NCBI GenBank assembly: GCA_021846285.1
Contig: JAJZCB010000015.1
Coordinates: 1-50,354, forward strand
Source of the DNA: Bacillota bacterium
GTDB taxonomy: Bacteria; Bacillota; Bacilli; Alicyclobacillales; SLC66
DNA: 50,354 nt
Direction: 5' to 3'
Below are positions 32,725 to 41,705 of this stretch, in pieces. The first letter of the stretch is position 1. Every line of letters begins with the position of its first letter. The translations under genes and the position numbers were made by a program. The notes below the pieces were generated by a model. That model had not been told where the DNA came from. It saw only the letters and a program-made list of their open reading frames with translations, and ran no database searches.

Positions 32725-34092
32725 CTATCGCTCAACCACGCCACAACAACACTCCAAAATGTCATCCCACTCCTGGAACCGCCGTATGCAATCTGCTTCC
32801 GACAGATCGGATCCCCGTTGCACTTCAATCGCCACGAGATCTTCCTCAGCCAGAAATGCGTGCCATTGACCGGGGCGTATTCGAATCACATCTCCCGCTG
32901 TCACCATCGCCAGACCGCCATCAAGCGCCAACAGTCCCCGGCCGCGAATGACCGTCCAGACCTCCTCGCGAAACAGATGCTGATGATAGCTCATATTCGC
33001 CCCCGACCGCAAAGTGTTATGCCGTGTCAGAACCTCTGTTCCGTCCGCCAACGCGCAGCGGTCCAAGACGCGATAACTGCCCCAACGGCGTTCCTCAAAC
33101 ATGGGCCGTCCAGCAAACGGCGCCACCAGCCCCTTGATATCTCCTGCATGCTCTTTGTCCGCCACCAGGATGCCATCTGGACTTGCCACCACAATCGTGT
33201 TGCGAAGCCCTGCCGCCACGACCGGAATATTCAACTCGTTAATCACATGGGACTCTTCACAGCGTTCGGAGACGCCGTATCCTATAAAGTCATTTCTCAG
33301 TTCAGGAGCCAACACAGGCCAGGTGCCCATATCCTTCCATGCGCCGTCGTAAGGAGTCACCACGATTGATCGGCTCGATTCAAGCACTTCGTAATCGAAA
33401 CTGCGCTTGGGCATCCGATCAAACTGTTCAACCATGTCCCGATAGGTGCTTGGATATCCCCGTTCGCGCAGAAGGTTGATCAGATAGGACGAGCGAAAGC
33501 AGAACACCCCGCAATTCCAGAGCGCTCCTTCCGCAACCAAACGAGCCGCGCGATCACGATCAGGCTTTTCCGTAAATGAAACGACACGTCGATAGGGAGC
33601 CTGGCTGTCCGGCCGTTCGACGCGGATATAGCCAAACTGACTCGACGGACACAGCGGGCGAACACCGAGAAGAGCCAGATCAGCGCCGGAGTCGACAAGT
33701 GGCCGTTGCAGTTCCAGGATCGCTTGGAAGAAGGACTTGTCTACATACTGATCGACAGGCGCCACGGCCACCACTTCGTCCACCAGAGTCTCCTGCGCCA
33801 GATACAGCGTTGCCAAGGCGATGGCGGGAAACGTGTCCATGCGCTGCGGCTCCACGATCACACTCACATCGCCCAATTGGGAGTAGATAATATCCGTTTG
33901 CGCATGTGACGCACAGACATAAACGTCTTCCAATGCATCCAAGTCCGTGAGTTGCGACCAGACTCGCTCCAACATTGAAACCATGTCACCCTGCTCGTTC
34001 TGCAGCACCCGCAGGAACTGTTTCGATCGCACATCGTTCGACAGAGGCCACAGTCGTTTACCCGATCCACCCGAGAGAAGCACCAGTTTCAC
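32725..34092 (-). CDS. manC: Mannose-1-phosphate guanylyltransferase / phosphomannose isomerase
   Basis: About 455 residues. N-terminal nucleotidyltransferase (LVLLSGGSGKRLWPLSND; VAPVDQYV; FTEKPDRDRA) and a C-terminal type-II phosphomannose isomerase cupin (FEERRWGSYRVLDR; SGANMSYHQHLFREEVWTVI). It makes GDP-mannose, the donor for mannosylated exopolysaccharide. GTG at 34092 is chosen because it overlaps the glycosyltransferase stop as GTGA; the frame opens at 34107. It sits between the GT2-GtrA gene and the diguanylate cyclase gene. Confidence 0.88.
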   Translation of the reverse strand: MKLVLLSGGSGKRLWPLSNDVRSKQFLRVLQNEQGDMVSMLERVWSQLTDLDALEDVYVCASHAQTDIIYSQLGDVSVIVEPQRMDTFPAIALATLYLAQETLVDEVVAVAPVDQYVDKSFFQAILELQRPLVDSGADLALLGVRPLCPSSQFGYIRVERPDSQAPYRRVVSFTEKPDRDRAARLVAEGALWNCGVFCFRSSYLINLLRERGYPSTYRDMVEQFDRMPKRSFDYEVLESSRSIVVTPYDGAWKDMGTWPVLAPELRNDFIGYGVSERCEESHVINELNIPVVAAGLRNTIVVASPDGILVADKEHAGDIKGLVAPFAGRPMFEERRWGSYRVLDRCALADGTEVLTRHNTLRSGANMSYHQHLFREEVWTVIRGRGLLALDGGLAMVTAGDVIRIRPGQWHAFLAEEDLVAIEVQRGSDLSEADCIRRFQEWDDILECCCGVVER

Positions 34093-35273
34093 TCTTCTAC
34101 CACCCACTTTCTATCTGTTAACGCGCTTCGCATTGATCGTATTGCACCTAGAGAATCACTGTCAGCGGAACTGGAAGCACAGGACAGCGCGACCTCAATC
34201 TCTCGATACTCCGTTTTCCACGTCCAAACATTATTGACGTAGAAATTCCAGATCATCGCTACAAAAATTCCTATTCCGTTCGCAATGAAATAATCCACAT
34301 GCATCCCATACGCGAGCATCGAGAGCACCATGGTGTCGATGCCAATTCCGGTTAGAGAGGTGGCCACATATTTGCCGAATCGTTTTAGCCCCGGAGTGGA
34401 TCTGGAATCATGCCAAGTCAACCTGTCATTCAAAGCGAAGTTCGACACCATCGCAACAGCGCCAGCCAGAACGCCCGCCTGCCAGAAATCCATGTGTAGT
34501 TTTACCAGACCAACGTAGACCATCATATTAACAAGGACACCTGAAATTCCAACAGCAGCAAAAACATACTTCCGCCGATCTTCGGAACTGGACACGACCA
34601 ATTTGAAAATGTGCTTGAGATAGTTCCATTGTTCTCGAAGCGACATGTTTGACGACCCGGCTATCCTGGGCTGAAAACGGTACGGAATCTCCACAATCCG
34701 AGAATAATTTCCATGTACAAGGATTTCAATTAATACTTTCCACCCGATGGGCTGCAACCGCACGTTTTCCACTACACTCCGCCGCAAGAGAAAGAACCCA
34801 CTGGTCGGATCTGTCACGCTGCGTACTCGCTTTAGTGTCGCCTGGCCAATAACTCGAGCGACCCAGGAAATCAACTTCCGAGACGGAGATAATCCCCCGT
34901 CGTCACCACCCGGCACAAAGCGACTGGGGATAACTATGTCGCAACCGATTTCCGCCGCGGCCATCATAGCCTTCAAAAGTTCCGGCGGATGCTGCATATC
35001 AGAGTCCATGACTGCAATGAGTTCCCCACGGGCAAGTTCGAATCCACGCACAACCGCAGTTCCCAGACTTCGCTCATGCTCACGATGCTCATACCGTACC
35101 CAGGGAAACTCCCCACAAAGATGCTCAAGTGACTCCACAGACTCTTTCGAGGTGCTGTCATCCACAAAGATCAGTTCGAACTCGAGCGGATGAAGAACTT
35201 TAATCAACGTTTCTGCGACGACGGCAGGATTGTTCCCCTCGTTAAACGTTGGCACAACAATACTGATTTTCAT
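34089..35273 (-). CDS. GT2 glycosyltransferase (dolichol-phosphate-mannose-synthase type) fused to GtrA
   Basis: About 394 residues. GT2 domain: ISIVVPTFNEGNN, FVDDSTSKES, DxD in VMDSDMQHPPELL, and DPTSGFFLLRRSVV. A GtrA-like four-helix membrane domain follows (about 235-365; FAAVGISGVLVNMMVYVG, WNFYVNNVWTWK). Such fusions load mannose or another sugar from GDP-sugar onto a polyprenyl phosphate and present it across the membrane. ManC directly downstream would supply GDP-mannose. ATG at 35273 has GAGGTGATC upstream. The product may feed the GT-C enzyme at 39986. Confidence 0.87.
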   Translation of the reverse strand: MKISIVVPTFNEGNNPAVVAETLIKVLHPLEFELIFVDDSTSKESVESLEHLCGEFPWVRYEHREHERSLGTAVVRGFELARGELIAVMDSDMQHPPELLKAMMAAAEIGCDIVIPSRFVPGGDDGGLSPSRKLISWVARVIGQATLKRVRSVTDPTSGFFLLRRSVVENVRLQPIGWKVLIEILVHGNYSRIVEIPYRFQPRIAGSSNMSLREQWNYLKHIFKLVVSSSEDRRKYVFAAVGISGVLVNMMVYVGLVKLHMDFWQAGVLAGAVAMVSNFALNDRLTWHDSRSTPGLKRFGKYVATSLTGIGIDTMVLSMLAYGMHVDYFIANGIGIFVAMIWNFYVNNVWTWKTEYREIEVALSCASSSADSDSLGAIRSMRSALTDRKWVVEE

Positions 35274-35417
35274 ACTCAGATCACCTCGTAACATCAGTAG
35301 TCGCGATGGCTTTAAATACCAGTTGCTTCAATCGCGCATCTTCTGAATACAAAGCTAGATCCTTGGTCACAAGGAGTCAATGAGTGGAAAATCGGTTGTT
35401 AAAGGCGCGTAATCGAT

Positions 35418-35457
35418 AAAAAAGTGAGACCTCCGCGCAAAAACGAGAACGGAGATC
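35418..35457 (-). terminator. Rho-independent terminator
   Basis: On the minus strand GATCTCCG pairs with CGGAGGTC (one wobble) and TCACTTTTTT follows. It is the second hairpin after the glycoside hydrolase gene and backs up the weaker one at 35521-35548. The rest of the 285-bp gap to the GT2-GtrA start (35274-35557) shows no gene. Confidence 0.65.
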
Positions 35458-35520
35458 CCTGCTTCTTTATGTCTTAAAAGTTTTTTTATATGCAGAAAAT
35501 AACAAATGATCTCTACAAAC

Positions 35521-35548
35521 CCGGCATCTCCGACTCCGAGACGGCCGG
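35521..35548 (-). terminator. Terminator-like hairpin after the 512-aa glycoside hydrolase
   Basis: CCGG...CCGG hairpin with inner CGTCTC/GAGATG pairing, only a short T run on the minus strand. Its sequence closely matches the terminator at 37193-37231 (29 of 34 positions). Confidence 0.5.
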
Positions 35549-35557
35549 CTCGCGGCG

Positions 35558-37096
35558 CTATTTTCCCTGATGTCCTGTAGGAACCAGAACGACAGTGGTG
35601 AGCGAGTAGGGCGCCACTGTCTGCCTGAATGCAGTGCCATGCATGGAACTTTTGGCAGATGTGATGCTCATACTGTTTTCCCCGTAGGTGTAGACAGTTG
35701 CCGAATTGACATGGCTCTGCTCACCTGCCACATTCACGTGGACATTGTAACTATTGTGCGGACTGTCATTAATAATCAGCACCGCAAGTTTGCCGCCGGC
35801 ACGCCGCGCAGCGTACACCTGAACCATGCTCTGGTTCGAGACGGCCCGCACGAGTCTCGCCCCGGGACTGACGATGTGAGTCAACATTTGCAATCCGTAA
35901 AATGTAGGAAACGGCGCATTGAGCGGCGGTTCCGAGATTCCGTTCTGCGTATTTCCATAAGACAGCACGCCGTAGTCGCCGTACTGTGCTGTGCCATAGA
36001 GAGAGGAACTGTGATTGGTTCCCAACATCTCGCCGTTGTGCAGGTCCCACCAGTCGATGTTTGCCGCACCGTTATCAAGCCAGGTCATATAGTCGTTCGC
36101 CAGAAACAGTGCATTCACGAGCGACACCGTCTGTTTGCCTGGAGCGGAATAGACGGAGTTGGTCTCCGTGACCATGATCTTTACGTGCTTCGCGTTTGAT
36201 CCGCAGTATTGATTGATCTCCTTGCGCAACGTGCTCACCATATACGGAATGGTGTTGGTCGAAGCGAGCAGTTCGCTGTCCGATTCATGACCAGGCGCTT
36301 GAGCGTACCAGTGCACATCCACGAAGTTGGCTGCCTTGCCCACCTGTGACAGCACACCCGAGTTCCAGTCTGGAGTTGCGCCAAACGGCCAGTTTCCCGG
36401 CGCCGTCAGCACCACGCCGACTTTGATCTTTGGATCGACTTTCTTCATCGCCATGATGAAAGCGAGTGCATTCTTGCCGTACACTGTCGGACCGAGATGC
36501 TTGTGCAGGTCAGTCTCCCATTTCGTTTTATAGGTGCCGTTGCCGTACACTTCATTTCCAATTTCCCAGTATTTGATATTATAGTGATGCGTGACATTGG
36601 CGTACTTCACCCATGCGGCTGCATTGGCAGGCGTCCCGCCGCCCGTATAGGTGAAATTGGACCCGTAGTTGACGGTGATCATGGCCTGTGCGCCCGATTG
36701 GTCTACAACGCTCATAAACGACTTGAAATCTGTCGCAGGGCGCCACTCTTTACTCGGACTCGCCGCCAGTTCAGTGTTCGTTTTCCAATCATACCCATCC
36801 GCAAACAATCCGCCAGGATAACGCATGATTTTGATGCCCGCCCGGCGCATCAAACTCGGAACGGCCGGATTGGTCAATTGCGCATCCCACGCCGCAGTGT
36901 TGATACCCACAGCAGTGCTCGGCACCGTGCTCAGCACCGACCGCGTGTTCACCGTCACGTTGACCTCCGGATGCGTGGACATTAGCGAGGTGATGCGCGC
37001 AGAGTTCGCCGTGGCAGCGAATGCGCTGATCGAACCACCCACCATCATCGCAAGTGCTACAGCAGCCGCTTCACGGACAAATCTCCTATGCAACAT
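35558..37096 (-). CDS. Secreted clan-A glycoside hydrolase (arabinofuranosidase/GH51-39-like)
   Basis: About 512 residues. Signal peptide: MLHRRFVREAAAVALAMMVG with an AFA cleavage region. A TIM-barrel hydrolase follows, with acid/base Glu182 (YWEIGNEVYGNG) and nucleophile Glu311 (IMVTETNSVYS); RYPGGLFADGYDWK resembles GH51/GH39 entry motifs. A C-terminal beta-domain ends the protein. Such enzymes release arabinose or similar sugars from polysaccharide. ATG at 37096 is preferred for TGGAGGTG upstream; the frame opens at 37153. It is a distant paralog of the next gene. A role in trimming the cell's own polysaccharide is possible but unproven. Confidence 0.78.
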   Translation of the reverse strand: MLHRRFVREAAAVALAMMVGGSISAFAATANSARITSLMSTHPEVNVTVNTRSVLSTVPSTAVGINTAAWDAQLTNPAVPSLMRRAGIKIMRYPGGLFADGYDWKTNTELAASPSKEWRPATDFKSFMSVVDQSGAQAMITVNYGSNFTYTGGGTPANAAAWVKYANVTHHYNIKYWEIGNEVYGNGTYKTKWETDLHKHLGPTVYGKNALAFIMAMKKVDPKIKVGVVLTAPGNWPFGATPDWNSGVLSQVGKAANFVDVHWYAQAPGHESDSELLASTNTIPYMVSTLRKEINQYCGSNAKHVKIMVTETNSVYSAPGKQTVSLVNALFLANDYMTWLDNGAANIDWWDLHNGEMLGTNHSSSLYGTAQYGDYGVLSYGNTQNGISEPPLNAPFPTFYGLQMLTHIVSPGARLVRAVSNQSMVQVYAARRAGGKLAVLIINDSPHNSYNVHVNVAGEQSHVNSATVYTYGENSMSITSAKSSMHGTAFRQTVAPYSLTTVVLVPTGHQGK

Positions 37097-37192
37097 CCAT
37101 ACACCTCCAGACAATGTAATCATCATTGCGGAACATGAGGCATGCAAAGACAATTACATAACGAAAAAATGCTGTCAAGCGAGTAGGCGATT

Positions 37193-37231
37193 AAAAAAAC
37201 CCGGCATCTTTGACTGCGAGACGACCGGGTT
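37193..37231 (-). terminator. Rho-independent terminator after the TIG-domain hydrolase
   Basis: On the minus strand AACCCGG (37231-37225) pairs with CCGGGTT (37204-37198), followed by TTTTT. The loop carries CGTCTCG-AGTC, shared with the hairpin at 35521-35548. It separates the two hydrolase genes into different transcription units. Confidence 0.78.
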
Positions 37232-37258
37232 GACCGAAGCGGATTTCCCTATGAAATA

Positions 37259-39577
37259 TTAACCTACGTTAACCTGCACGGAAGCCGTGGAAACTCCCTG
37301 TGAACTTACAATGCGAATGGTCGCTGGCCCACTTAGAACACCCACGCCTGGTGCATTCTTCCCATCCGGCACTAAGAAAGTAACCTGAGTCGCAGACCAT
37401 CCCGTGATCTTTACTCCATAAACATTCCCAGGAGCCCCCCAACTGGTTCCTCCTTGCATAAGTTGAACATATCCGGCTGATGATCCGAATCCTGTTCCTG
37501 CAACACTGACAGACTCTCCAGGTGTAATCGTCGTAGGCGAGATAGTGGATATGATCGCCCCATTCGCGGAGACGGTGATCGACTGCGGTTGTGATGAAGC
37601 ACCCGTGGCATTGACGACCTGAAGCGTAGCGGTACCGCTCGGCAGCGGTTCGCCGGATCCGTTCATTCCGTTTGGCACCTGGAATCGTATCCGGTCATTT
37701 GTCCAGGAAGAGAAGTTGATGTGGTACCAGTTCCCAGGAGCCCCCCAGTTTACTCCATTGTCTGCTATGTGGAGGTAGGAACCATTCTTGTTCGAACCAA
37801 AATTCACTCCTTTCAAAGTAACCCATTCGCCAGGATACAGATTCGATGCGGACACCTGTTCAAGAGTAACGGGGGGCGCCGATGACACCTGCACATTGGC
37901 CGCCGATGAAATTGTCTGATCAGCCGTGACGACCGACAGGGTAGCCGAACGGCCAGCGCTTAGCGCACTGTAGAAATGACCATTGGGCGCCGAAGTATTA
38001 TTCGGTACGACAAATGTTATCTTACTGGGACTCCAGGAAAGTGTATCAACAGCATTGAAGTTTCCCGGCAGCCCCCAGGAAACCGTGGCCGAGGTCGAAG
38101 TGCCCCAAACGAGCGGGCCTTGAGACAGATGAATGTATCCCTTCCGTTTCCCGAAGCCCGCCCCCTGAATAGTCACTGTTTCACCAGCATATAACGACTG
38201 TGGAACGTGAATTAACGCTGGCAGAGACAATGGAATTCCATTGGATGGAATACTTGGTTTCTGATAAGCTGTCATGCCCACTACCGACTGCACGCTGGCC
38301 GAGACCTCGACCATAGAATCGGAAGGAACAACAACCGTGTTCGACCCATTGTACACGTATGATTGAGTTGACCCCGTGGTGTTAATGAAGAACGCTTTAC
38401 CAACTGAGCCCTGCACCTCTGCTGCAAAACCGTTAGCGCCGGTCCATGCAGTCAATGAGGAGCCAGAACCGACAGCCTGCATAAATGACGCGACAGCCTG
38501 ACCGGATGGATACAGTTGATTCATGGCCAACGAACCCAGCGCGCCATTTGCCACCAGACCAAACGTACCGTTGTTTCCAGGTGCATCTGCACCGCCGTCA
38601 AACGACCACACAAAGACCTTGTGCGCCCCTGCCGCTCTTAAGGCGACCAGCGATTCGACCATCGCCGCTCCGTACGTGGAAGTCAGCGATAGACTACCAG
38701 GCGTTGACTCGGGGTTCCATTCTGTAACCCAAACTGTTATACGGGATGCCACCGCGGGTGGCACGTTGGCGGCAATCTGTTGATCTGCCGTGGCCATGAG
38801 CTTCTCGACGGCGGACGGCAAACCCTGAAGCAGTGTGGATGGACTCACAGAAGAACTGAATGGATACGCATGCACCGACAGAAAATTGATATACGGCGCA
38901 TCAAGTCGAAGAACGTCTTGATCCCACTCCAGTGCGTGCGCAGAGAGACCATCCTCAAAACTCACGCCTATCTTGACAGCGGGCAGGACAGTGTGAATCG
39001 CTTGCGCTATAACCGCTGCATTTTTCGCGTACGCAAGAGCGGACTTGTTCTTGTGAAGGTTGTGAGCAAAATCCCACTGTCCGTATTCCTCGGAGCCGAT
39101 TACTATGGCTGACACGGGTATATGGTGTTGCAAAATATAATTGGCAAGCTGCGTTGCATCCTGTGCTGTGCCCCCACCTGTCCATCCAGGCGCCTGATCG
39201 TAATTGTATATATATAGACCCGTCTGCCCAGTGGCTGTCAATAGTTTACCCCAGGCATTCAGGCTCTCTGGACTACTGCTCGGATTGACTGGATTCTGCG
39301 GGTTGGCAACCGCCATGTTCGTCTGCCAATTCCAGTTAACGGAGTTTGGAAACTGTTGCATACCAACGCCGAGTGATTCCAGCGCCGATGTGGCGCCGAC
39401 CGTGGTAATCTGCGAATCCCATGTAAACGTGTTGACCCCGAAATCGGATCTGGAAACGGGTACGCCTGGCACATTAGCTTGACCAAATGCCTGCGCTGCA
39501 GGTGTGAAACACAATAAGGCGATGAGACTACCGACCATACTTGTCGCCAGAGTGGTCGACAATAAGCTCTTTTGCAC
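37259..39577 (-). CDS. Secreted glycoside-hydrolase-like protein with three IPT/TIG domains, riboswitch-controlled
   Basis: About 772 residues from GTG at 39577 (AGGAGGACACACA upstream). Signal peptide ending near AAQAFGQA. The catalytic-like domain (about 35-330) has VIGSEEYGQW (Glu163) and ITVWVTEWNPES (Glu286), the two acids of clan-A glycosidases, then a beta-domain. Three IPT/TIG Ig-like repeats follow (about 450-560, 565-660, 665-772), each with GxxVTxxGxxFG and W(S/T)xxxIxFxVP-type motifs; WGAPGN recurs. TIG domains would hold it on a carbohydrate or cell surface. A c-di-GMP-type riboswitch with terminator precedes it. Substrate unknown. Confidence 0.77.
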   Translation of the reverse strand: MQKSLLSTTLATSMVGSLIALLCFTPAAQAFGQANVPGVPVSRSDFGVNTFTWDSQITTVGATSALESLGVGMQQFPNSVNWNWQTNMAVANPQNPVNPSSSPESLNAWGKLLTATGQTGLYIYNYDQAPGWTGGGTAQDATQLANYILQHHIPVSAIVIGSEEYGQWDFAHNLHKNKSALAYAKNAAVIAQAIHTVLPAVKIGVSFEDGLSAHALEWDQDVLRLDAPYINFLSVHAYPFSSSVSPSTLLQGLPSAVEKLMATADQQIAANVPPAVASRITVWVTEWNPESTPGSLSLTSTYGAAMVESLVALRAAGAHKVFVWSFDGGADAPGNNGTFGLVANGALGSLAMNQLYPSGQAVASFMQAVGSGSSLTAWTGANGFAAEVQGSVGKAFFINTTGSTQSYVYNGSNTVVVPSDSMVEVSASVQSVVGMTAYQKPSIPSNGIPLSLPALIHVPQSLYAGETVTIQGAGFGKRKGYIHLSQGPLVWGTSTSATVSWGLPGNFNAVDTLSWSPSKITFVVPNNTSAPNGHFYSALSAGRSATLSVVTADQTISSAANVQVSSAPPVTLEQVSASNLYPGEWVTLKGVNFGSNKNGSYLHIADNGVNWGAPGNWYHINFSSWTNDRIRFQVPNGMNGSGEPLPSGTATLQVVNATGASSQPQSITVSANGAIISTISPTTITPGESVSVAGTGFGSSAGYVQLMQGGTSWGAPGNVYGVKITGWSATQVTFLVPDGKNAPGVGVLSGPATIRIVSSQGVSTASVQVNVG

Positions 39578-39598
39578 TGTGTGTCCTCCTCTTGGGCA

Positions 39599-39629
39599 CA
39601 AAAAATACGGCAGAAATGTTCCTGCCGCG
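39599..39629 (-). terminator. Riboswitch expression-platform terminator
   Basis: On the minus strand CGGCAG (39627-39622) pairs with CTGCCG (39613-39608) around GAACATTT, followed by TATTTTTT. It ends about 10 bases before the Shine-Dalgarno. The first arm, extended to CGCGGCAG (39629-39622), can instead pair with CTGCCGCG (39656-39649) at the end of the aptamer, giving a mutually exclusive antiterminator. Confidence 0.8.
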
Positions 39630-39644
39630 GATTCAGCGCAAAAT

Positions 39645-39730
39645 AAAACGCGGCAGCTGGCTGGCCTAGCGCGTATGCGCCTTAGCCCCTCTAGTTTTGC
39701 GCCCCCGCCTTTCGACGAGTTTGCCTTTTA
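39645..39730 (-). promoter_or_regulatory. GEMM-type (c-di-GMP-I) riboswitch aptamer
   Basis: On the minus strand the order of conserved blocks is GGCAAAC, GTCGAAAGGC (GAAA tetraloop), GGGGGCGCAAAACTAGAGG, GGGCTAAGG, then CAGCCAGCTGCC. This matches the GEMM-I pattern (P1 arm, tetraloop helix, GACGCAAAGCC-like block, CUAAGG receptor, CAGCC end, P1 closing). P1 is GGCA (39725-39722) with TGCC (39655-39652). The G in GGCAAA fits c-di-GMP rather than the cGAMP-type variant. Ligand binding would hold TGCC in P1, free the downstream arm for the terminator, and turn the hydrolase gene off. Confidence 0.85.
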
Positions 39731-39882
39731 CACTCACATGCATCTTAACATTTCTGATATCTATCTGCAACTTTTTTACGCCGGGCCATCAATCATGCCG
39801 ACTCTCTTTTTTACCCATACCCACCAGACAAAACACAATAAAATTTCCTTTAACTTCACTTGCTAGTAGGCAAAACTCCTTG

Positions 39883-39910
39883 TTGTACAGCGCTTTTTCT
39901 TATCTATAGA
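39883..39910 (+). promoter_or_regulatory. Candidate sigma-A promoter for the GT-C gene
   Basis: TTGTAC (39883-39888) and TATAGA (39905-39910) are 16 bp apart, about 75 bp before the TTG start. The region 39731-39882 is AT-rich, shared with the divergent riboswitch promoter, and holds no gene. Confidence 0.4.
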
Positions 39911-39985
39911 AGTATCTTTGAATGTTGTGGAAAAACGTTCTATCGTATACATTCTTGCTATGGAACATAATTGGGAGGTATTGCT

Positions 39986-41653
39986 TTGTCCACAGTATGG
40001 AGTCGATCAGCAATACCCGTTAACGCGGCAATCGAAACGAATGAAACCAGAGAAGTGGCTAGTTACCCAAAGTGGGAGGGTCGCATACTCGCGCTTTTTG
40101 TACTCGCGCTTTCCTTGTTTGTCGGATATCAACTTGTCTTTCACTATCACATCGTCTATGGGGACGCGATGAGCCGTGCGCTGTCTGGGCTTTACACTGT
40201 GTTTCGTCCCAGTTTCCACTTGGCGGCTGTTGGGTTCCTATGGAATCCACTCCCGAGCCTGTTATCCATCCCGCTCGCTCTATTTCGCAGCCTTTGGCCA
40301 CCAATAACTGAATACGGATTTGCCGCCAATATCATTTCCTCCTGTTTCGCTGCAGTCGGCGTTTACCACTTGAACCGCATCCTGTGGCGCTTTGGCCTCG
40401 GACGCACGGCTCGTGTGCTCTGGTGTCTGTTGTATATCGCCAATCCTATGCTTCTTCTATATGGAGGCAACGGGATGACTGACGGAATGATGGTTGCGAT
40501 CTGCGTGGCGTGTGCGGATAACGTAATCGGCTACCTTCAGACTGAGGAATTGAATCGTTTGATCATAGCTGCAGTCTGGCTCGCGGCCGGTTTCATGGTG
40601 CGATACGAGAGTGTTCCGATCGGCGCAGCAATGGGTGTAGGCCTAGCGTTCTCAGTCTATCGCACAAACCGGAATTGGCGCAAAGCAGAGGCAATGCTTG
40701 TCACATTTTGGTTTCCCGTCGTCGCTGCCGGGATCACTTGGATCCTGCTCAACTGGATAATTATGCATAATCCTCTGTATTTCGCCTCATCCCGCTATAG
40801 CAACACGGTGCAGCTTACTTCCGGGTCATACAACACTCCGGCCGTCATGGCCGCCAAGCATCACCTGAGTGTAGCACTCTCTCAAGTCATTCACTTTTCC
40901 ATTCTTTTCTGGCCCTATATTCCCGCTGCGCTTGTTGTGCTTGCACTGCAGTTTCGCAGAAAGGAACATTCTGTTGGATTGCCAATCTTGTTGGGTTCAC
41001 TTGGCGCGCCCCTGCTGCAACTCATCATGCTATACGGTCACCGTTCGGCAGACTGGGCGCGGTTCTTCATCTATTACATCCCGTTCGGGTTCATGCTCTG
41101 CGGTTATCTTATGTCCGCCATTCCCCTGAAGTGGCGGCAATGGAGCGCCGCCGGCGCATGCGGGCTGCTCCTGTCGGCGGACGTCGTCACGTTCTCAACA
41201 CTCCAGAATCCCGTATGGGGGCACGGTGACCACTGGGTGGTCAGCAATGTTTCCCATAACATCGAATTTGGGAATTCGACAAAACAAGCAGTCCAAGGTG
41301 TTGGTATTTGGCCAACCATCATGGCGGGAAAAGAAGTTGCGAATTATATGGCCGCTCATCCAAAGATGCGGGTGTTGATATCCAGCTTCACCTCGTATGC
41401 AGTGATCCCATTGATTCACAATCCAGCGCAAATCGTGTTTACAGCCGACCCTAATTTCAAAGCCGTACTCGAAAATCCTCGTGGACGCGTCAGTGCGATT
41501 CTGGCGCCTCCAGTCAATAACTTAACCAAAGCGTCCGACGCCATCACCAGAACTTATCCATCTCTTTGGTCAGGAGGTATTCCCTGGACCAAATTCATTA
41601 AGCAGTTTCCTGGCGGCGATCGTCTCTATGCCGTTCTCCCAACCGCGCCGTGA
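39986..41653 (+). CDS. GT-C membrane glycosyltransferase, GT39/ArnT-like
   Basis: About 555 residues with 11-12 membrane helices. After the first helix comes VYGDAMSRALSGLY, carrying the acidic residue that GT-C enzymes use in the first extracytoplasmic loop. Later WNPLPSLLSIPLALF, YGGNGMTDGMMVAI and RYESVPIGAAMG follow the GT39 style. These enzymes transfer sugar from polyprenyl-phosphate on the outer face of the membrane. The GT2-GtrA protein could make the donor. Start: TTG at 39986, with GGGAGG about eight bases before; another TTG at 39971 precedes that site. Own promoter and terminator. Confidence 0.75.
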   Translation: MSTVWSRSAIPVNAAIETNETREVASYPKWEGRILALFVLALSLFVGYQLVFHYHIVYGDAMSRALSGLYTVFRPSFHLAAVGFLWNPLPSLLSIPLALFRSLWPPITEYGFAANIISSCFAAVGVYHLNRILWRFGLGRTARVLWCLLYIANPMLLLYGGNGMTDGMMVAICVACADNVIGYLQTEELNRLIIAAVWLAAGFMVRYESVPIGAAMGVGLAFSVYRTNRNWRKAEAMLVTFWFPVVAAGITWILLNWIIMHNPLYFASSRYSNTVQLTSGSYNTPAVMAAKHHLSVALSQVIHFSILFWPYIPAALVVLALQFRRKEHSVGLPILLGSLGAPLLQLIMLYGHRSADWARFFIYYIPFGFMLCGYLMSAIPLKWRQWSAAGACGLLLSADVVTFSTLQNPVWGHGDHWVVSNVSHNIEFGNSTKQAVQGVGIWPTIMAGKEVANYMAAHPKMRVLISSFTSYAVIPLIHNPAQIVFTADPNFKAVLENPRGRVSAILAPPVNNLTKASDAITRTYPSLWSGGIPWTKFIKQFPGGDRLYAVLPTAP

Positions 41654-41705
41654 CAGGAACCCGCTACGCATCTAGAAGGACCGATGCGTAGTGGGTTCCT
41701 GTTTA
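41654..41705 (+). terminator. Long Rho-independent terminator after the GT-C gene
   Basis: The arms 41654-41672 and 41683-41701 pair over 19 positions with one wobble, begin one base after the start of the stop codon region, and are followed by TTTATC. Ten-base loop. Confidence 0.8.

Noticed and set aside
34747-35193. 148-codon plus-strand frame opposite the GT2-GtrA gene
   Set aside because: Fully antisense to a clear gene and composed of low-information Arg/Ser-rich residues.
37259-39577. TIG-domain hydrolase as a further exosortase target
   Set aside because: It ends directly after the third TIG domain, with no PEVP motif, hydrophobic helix or basic tail.
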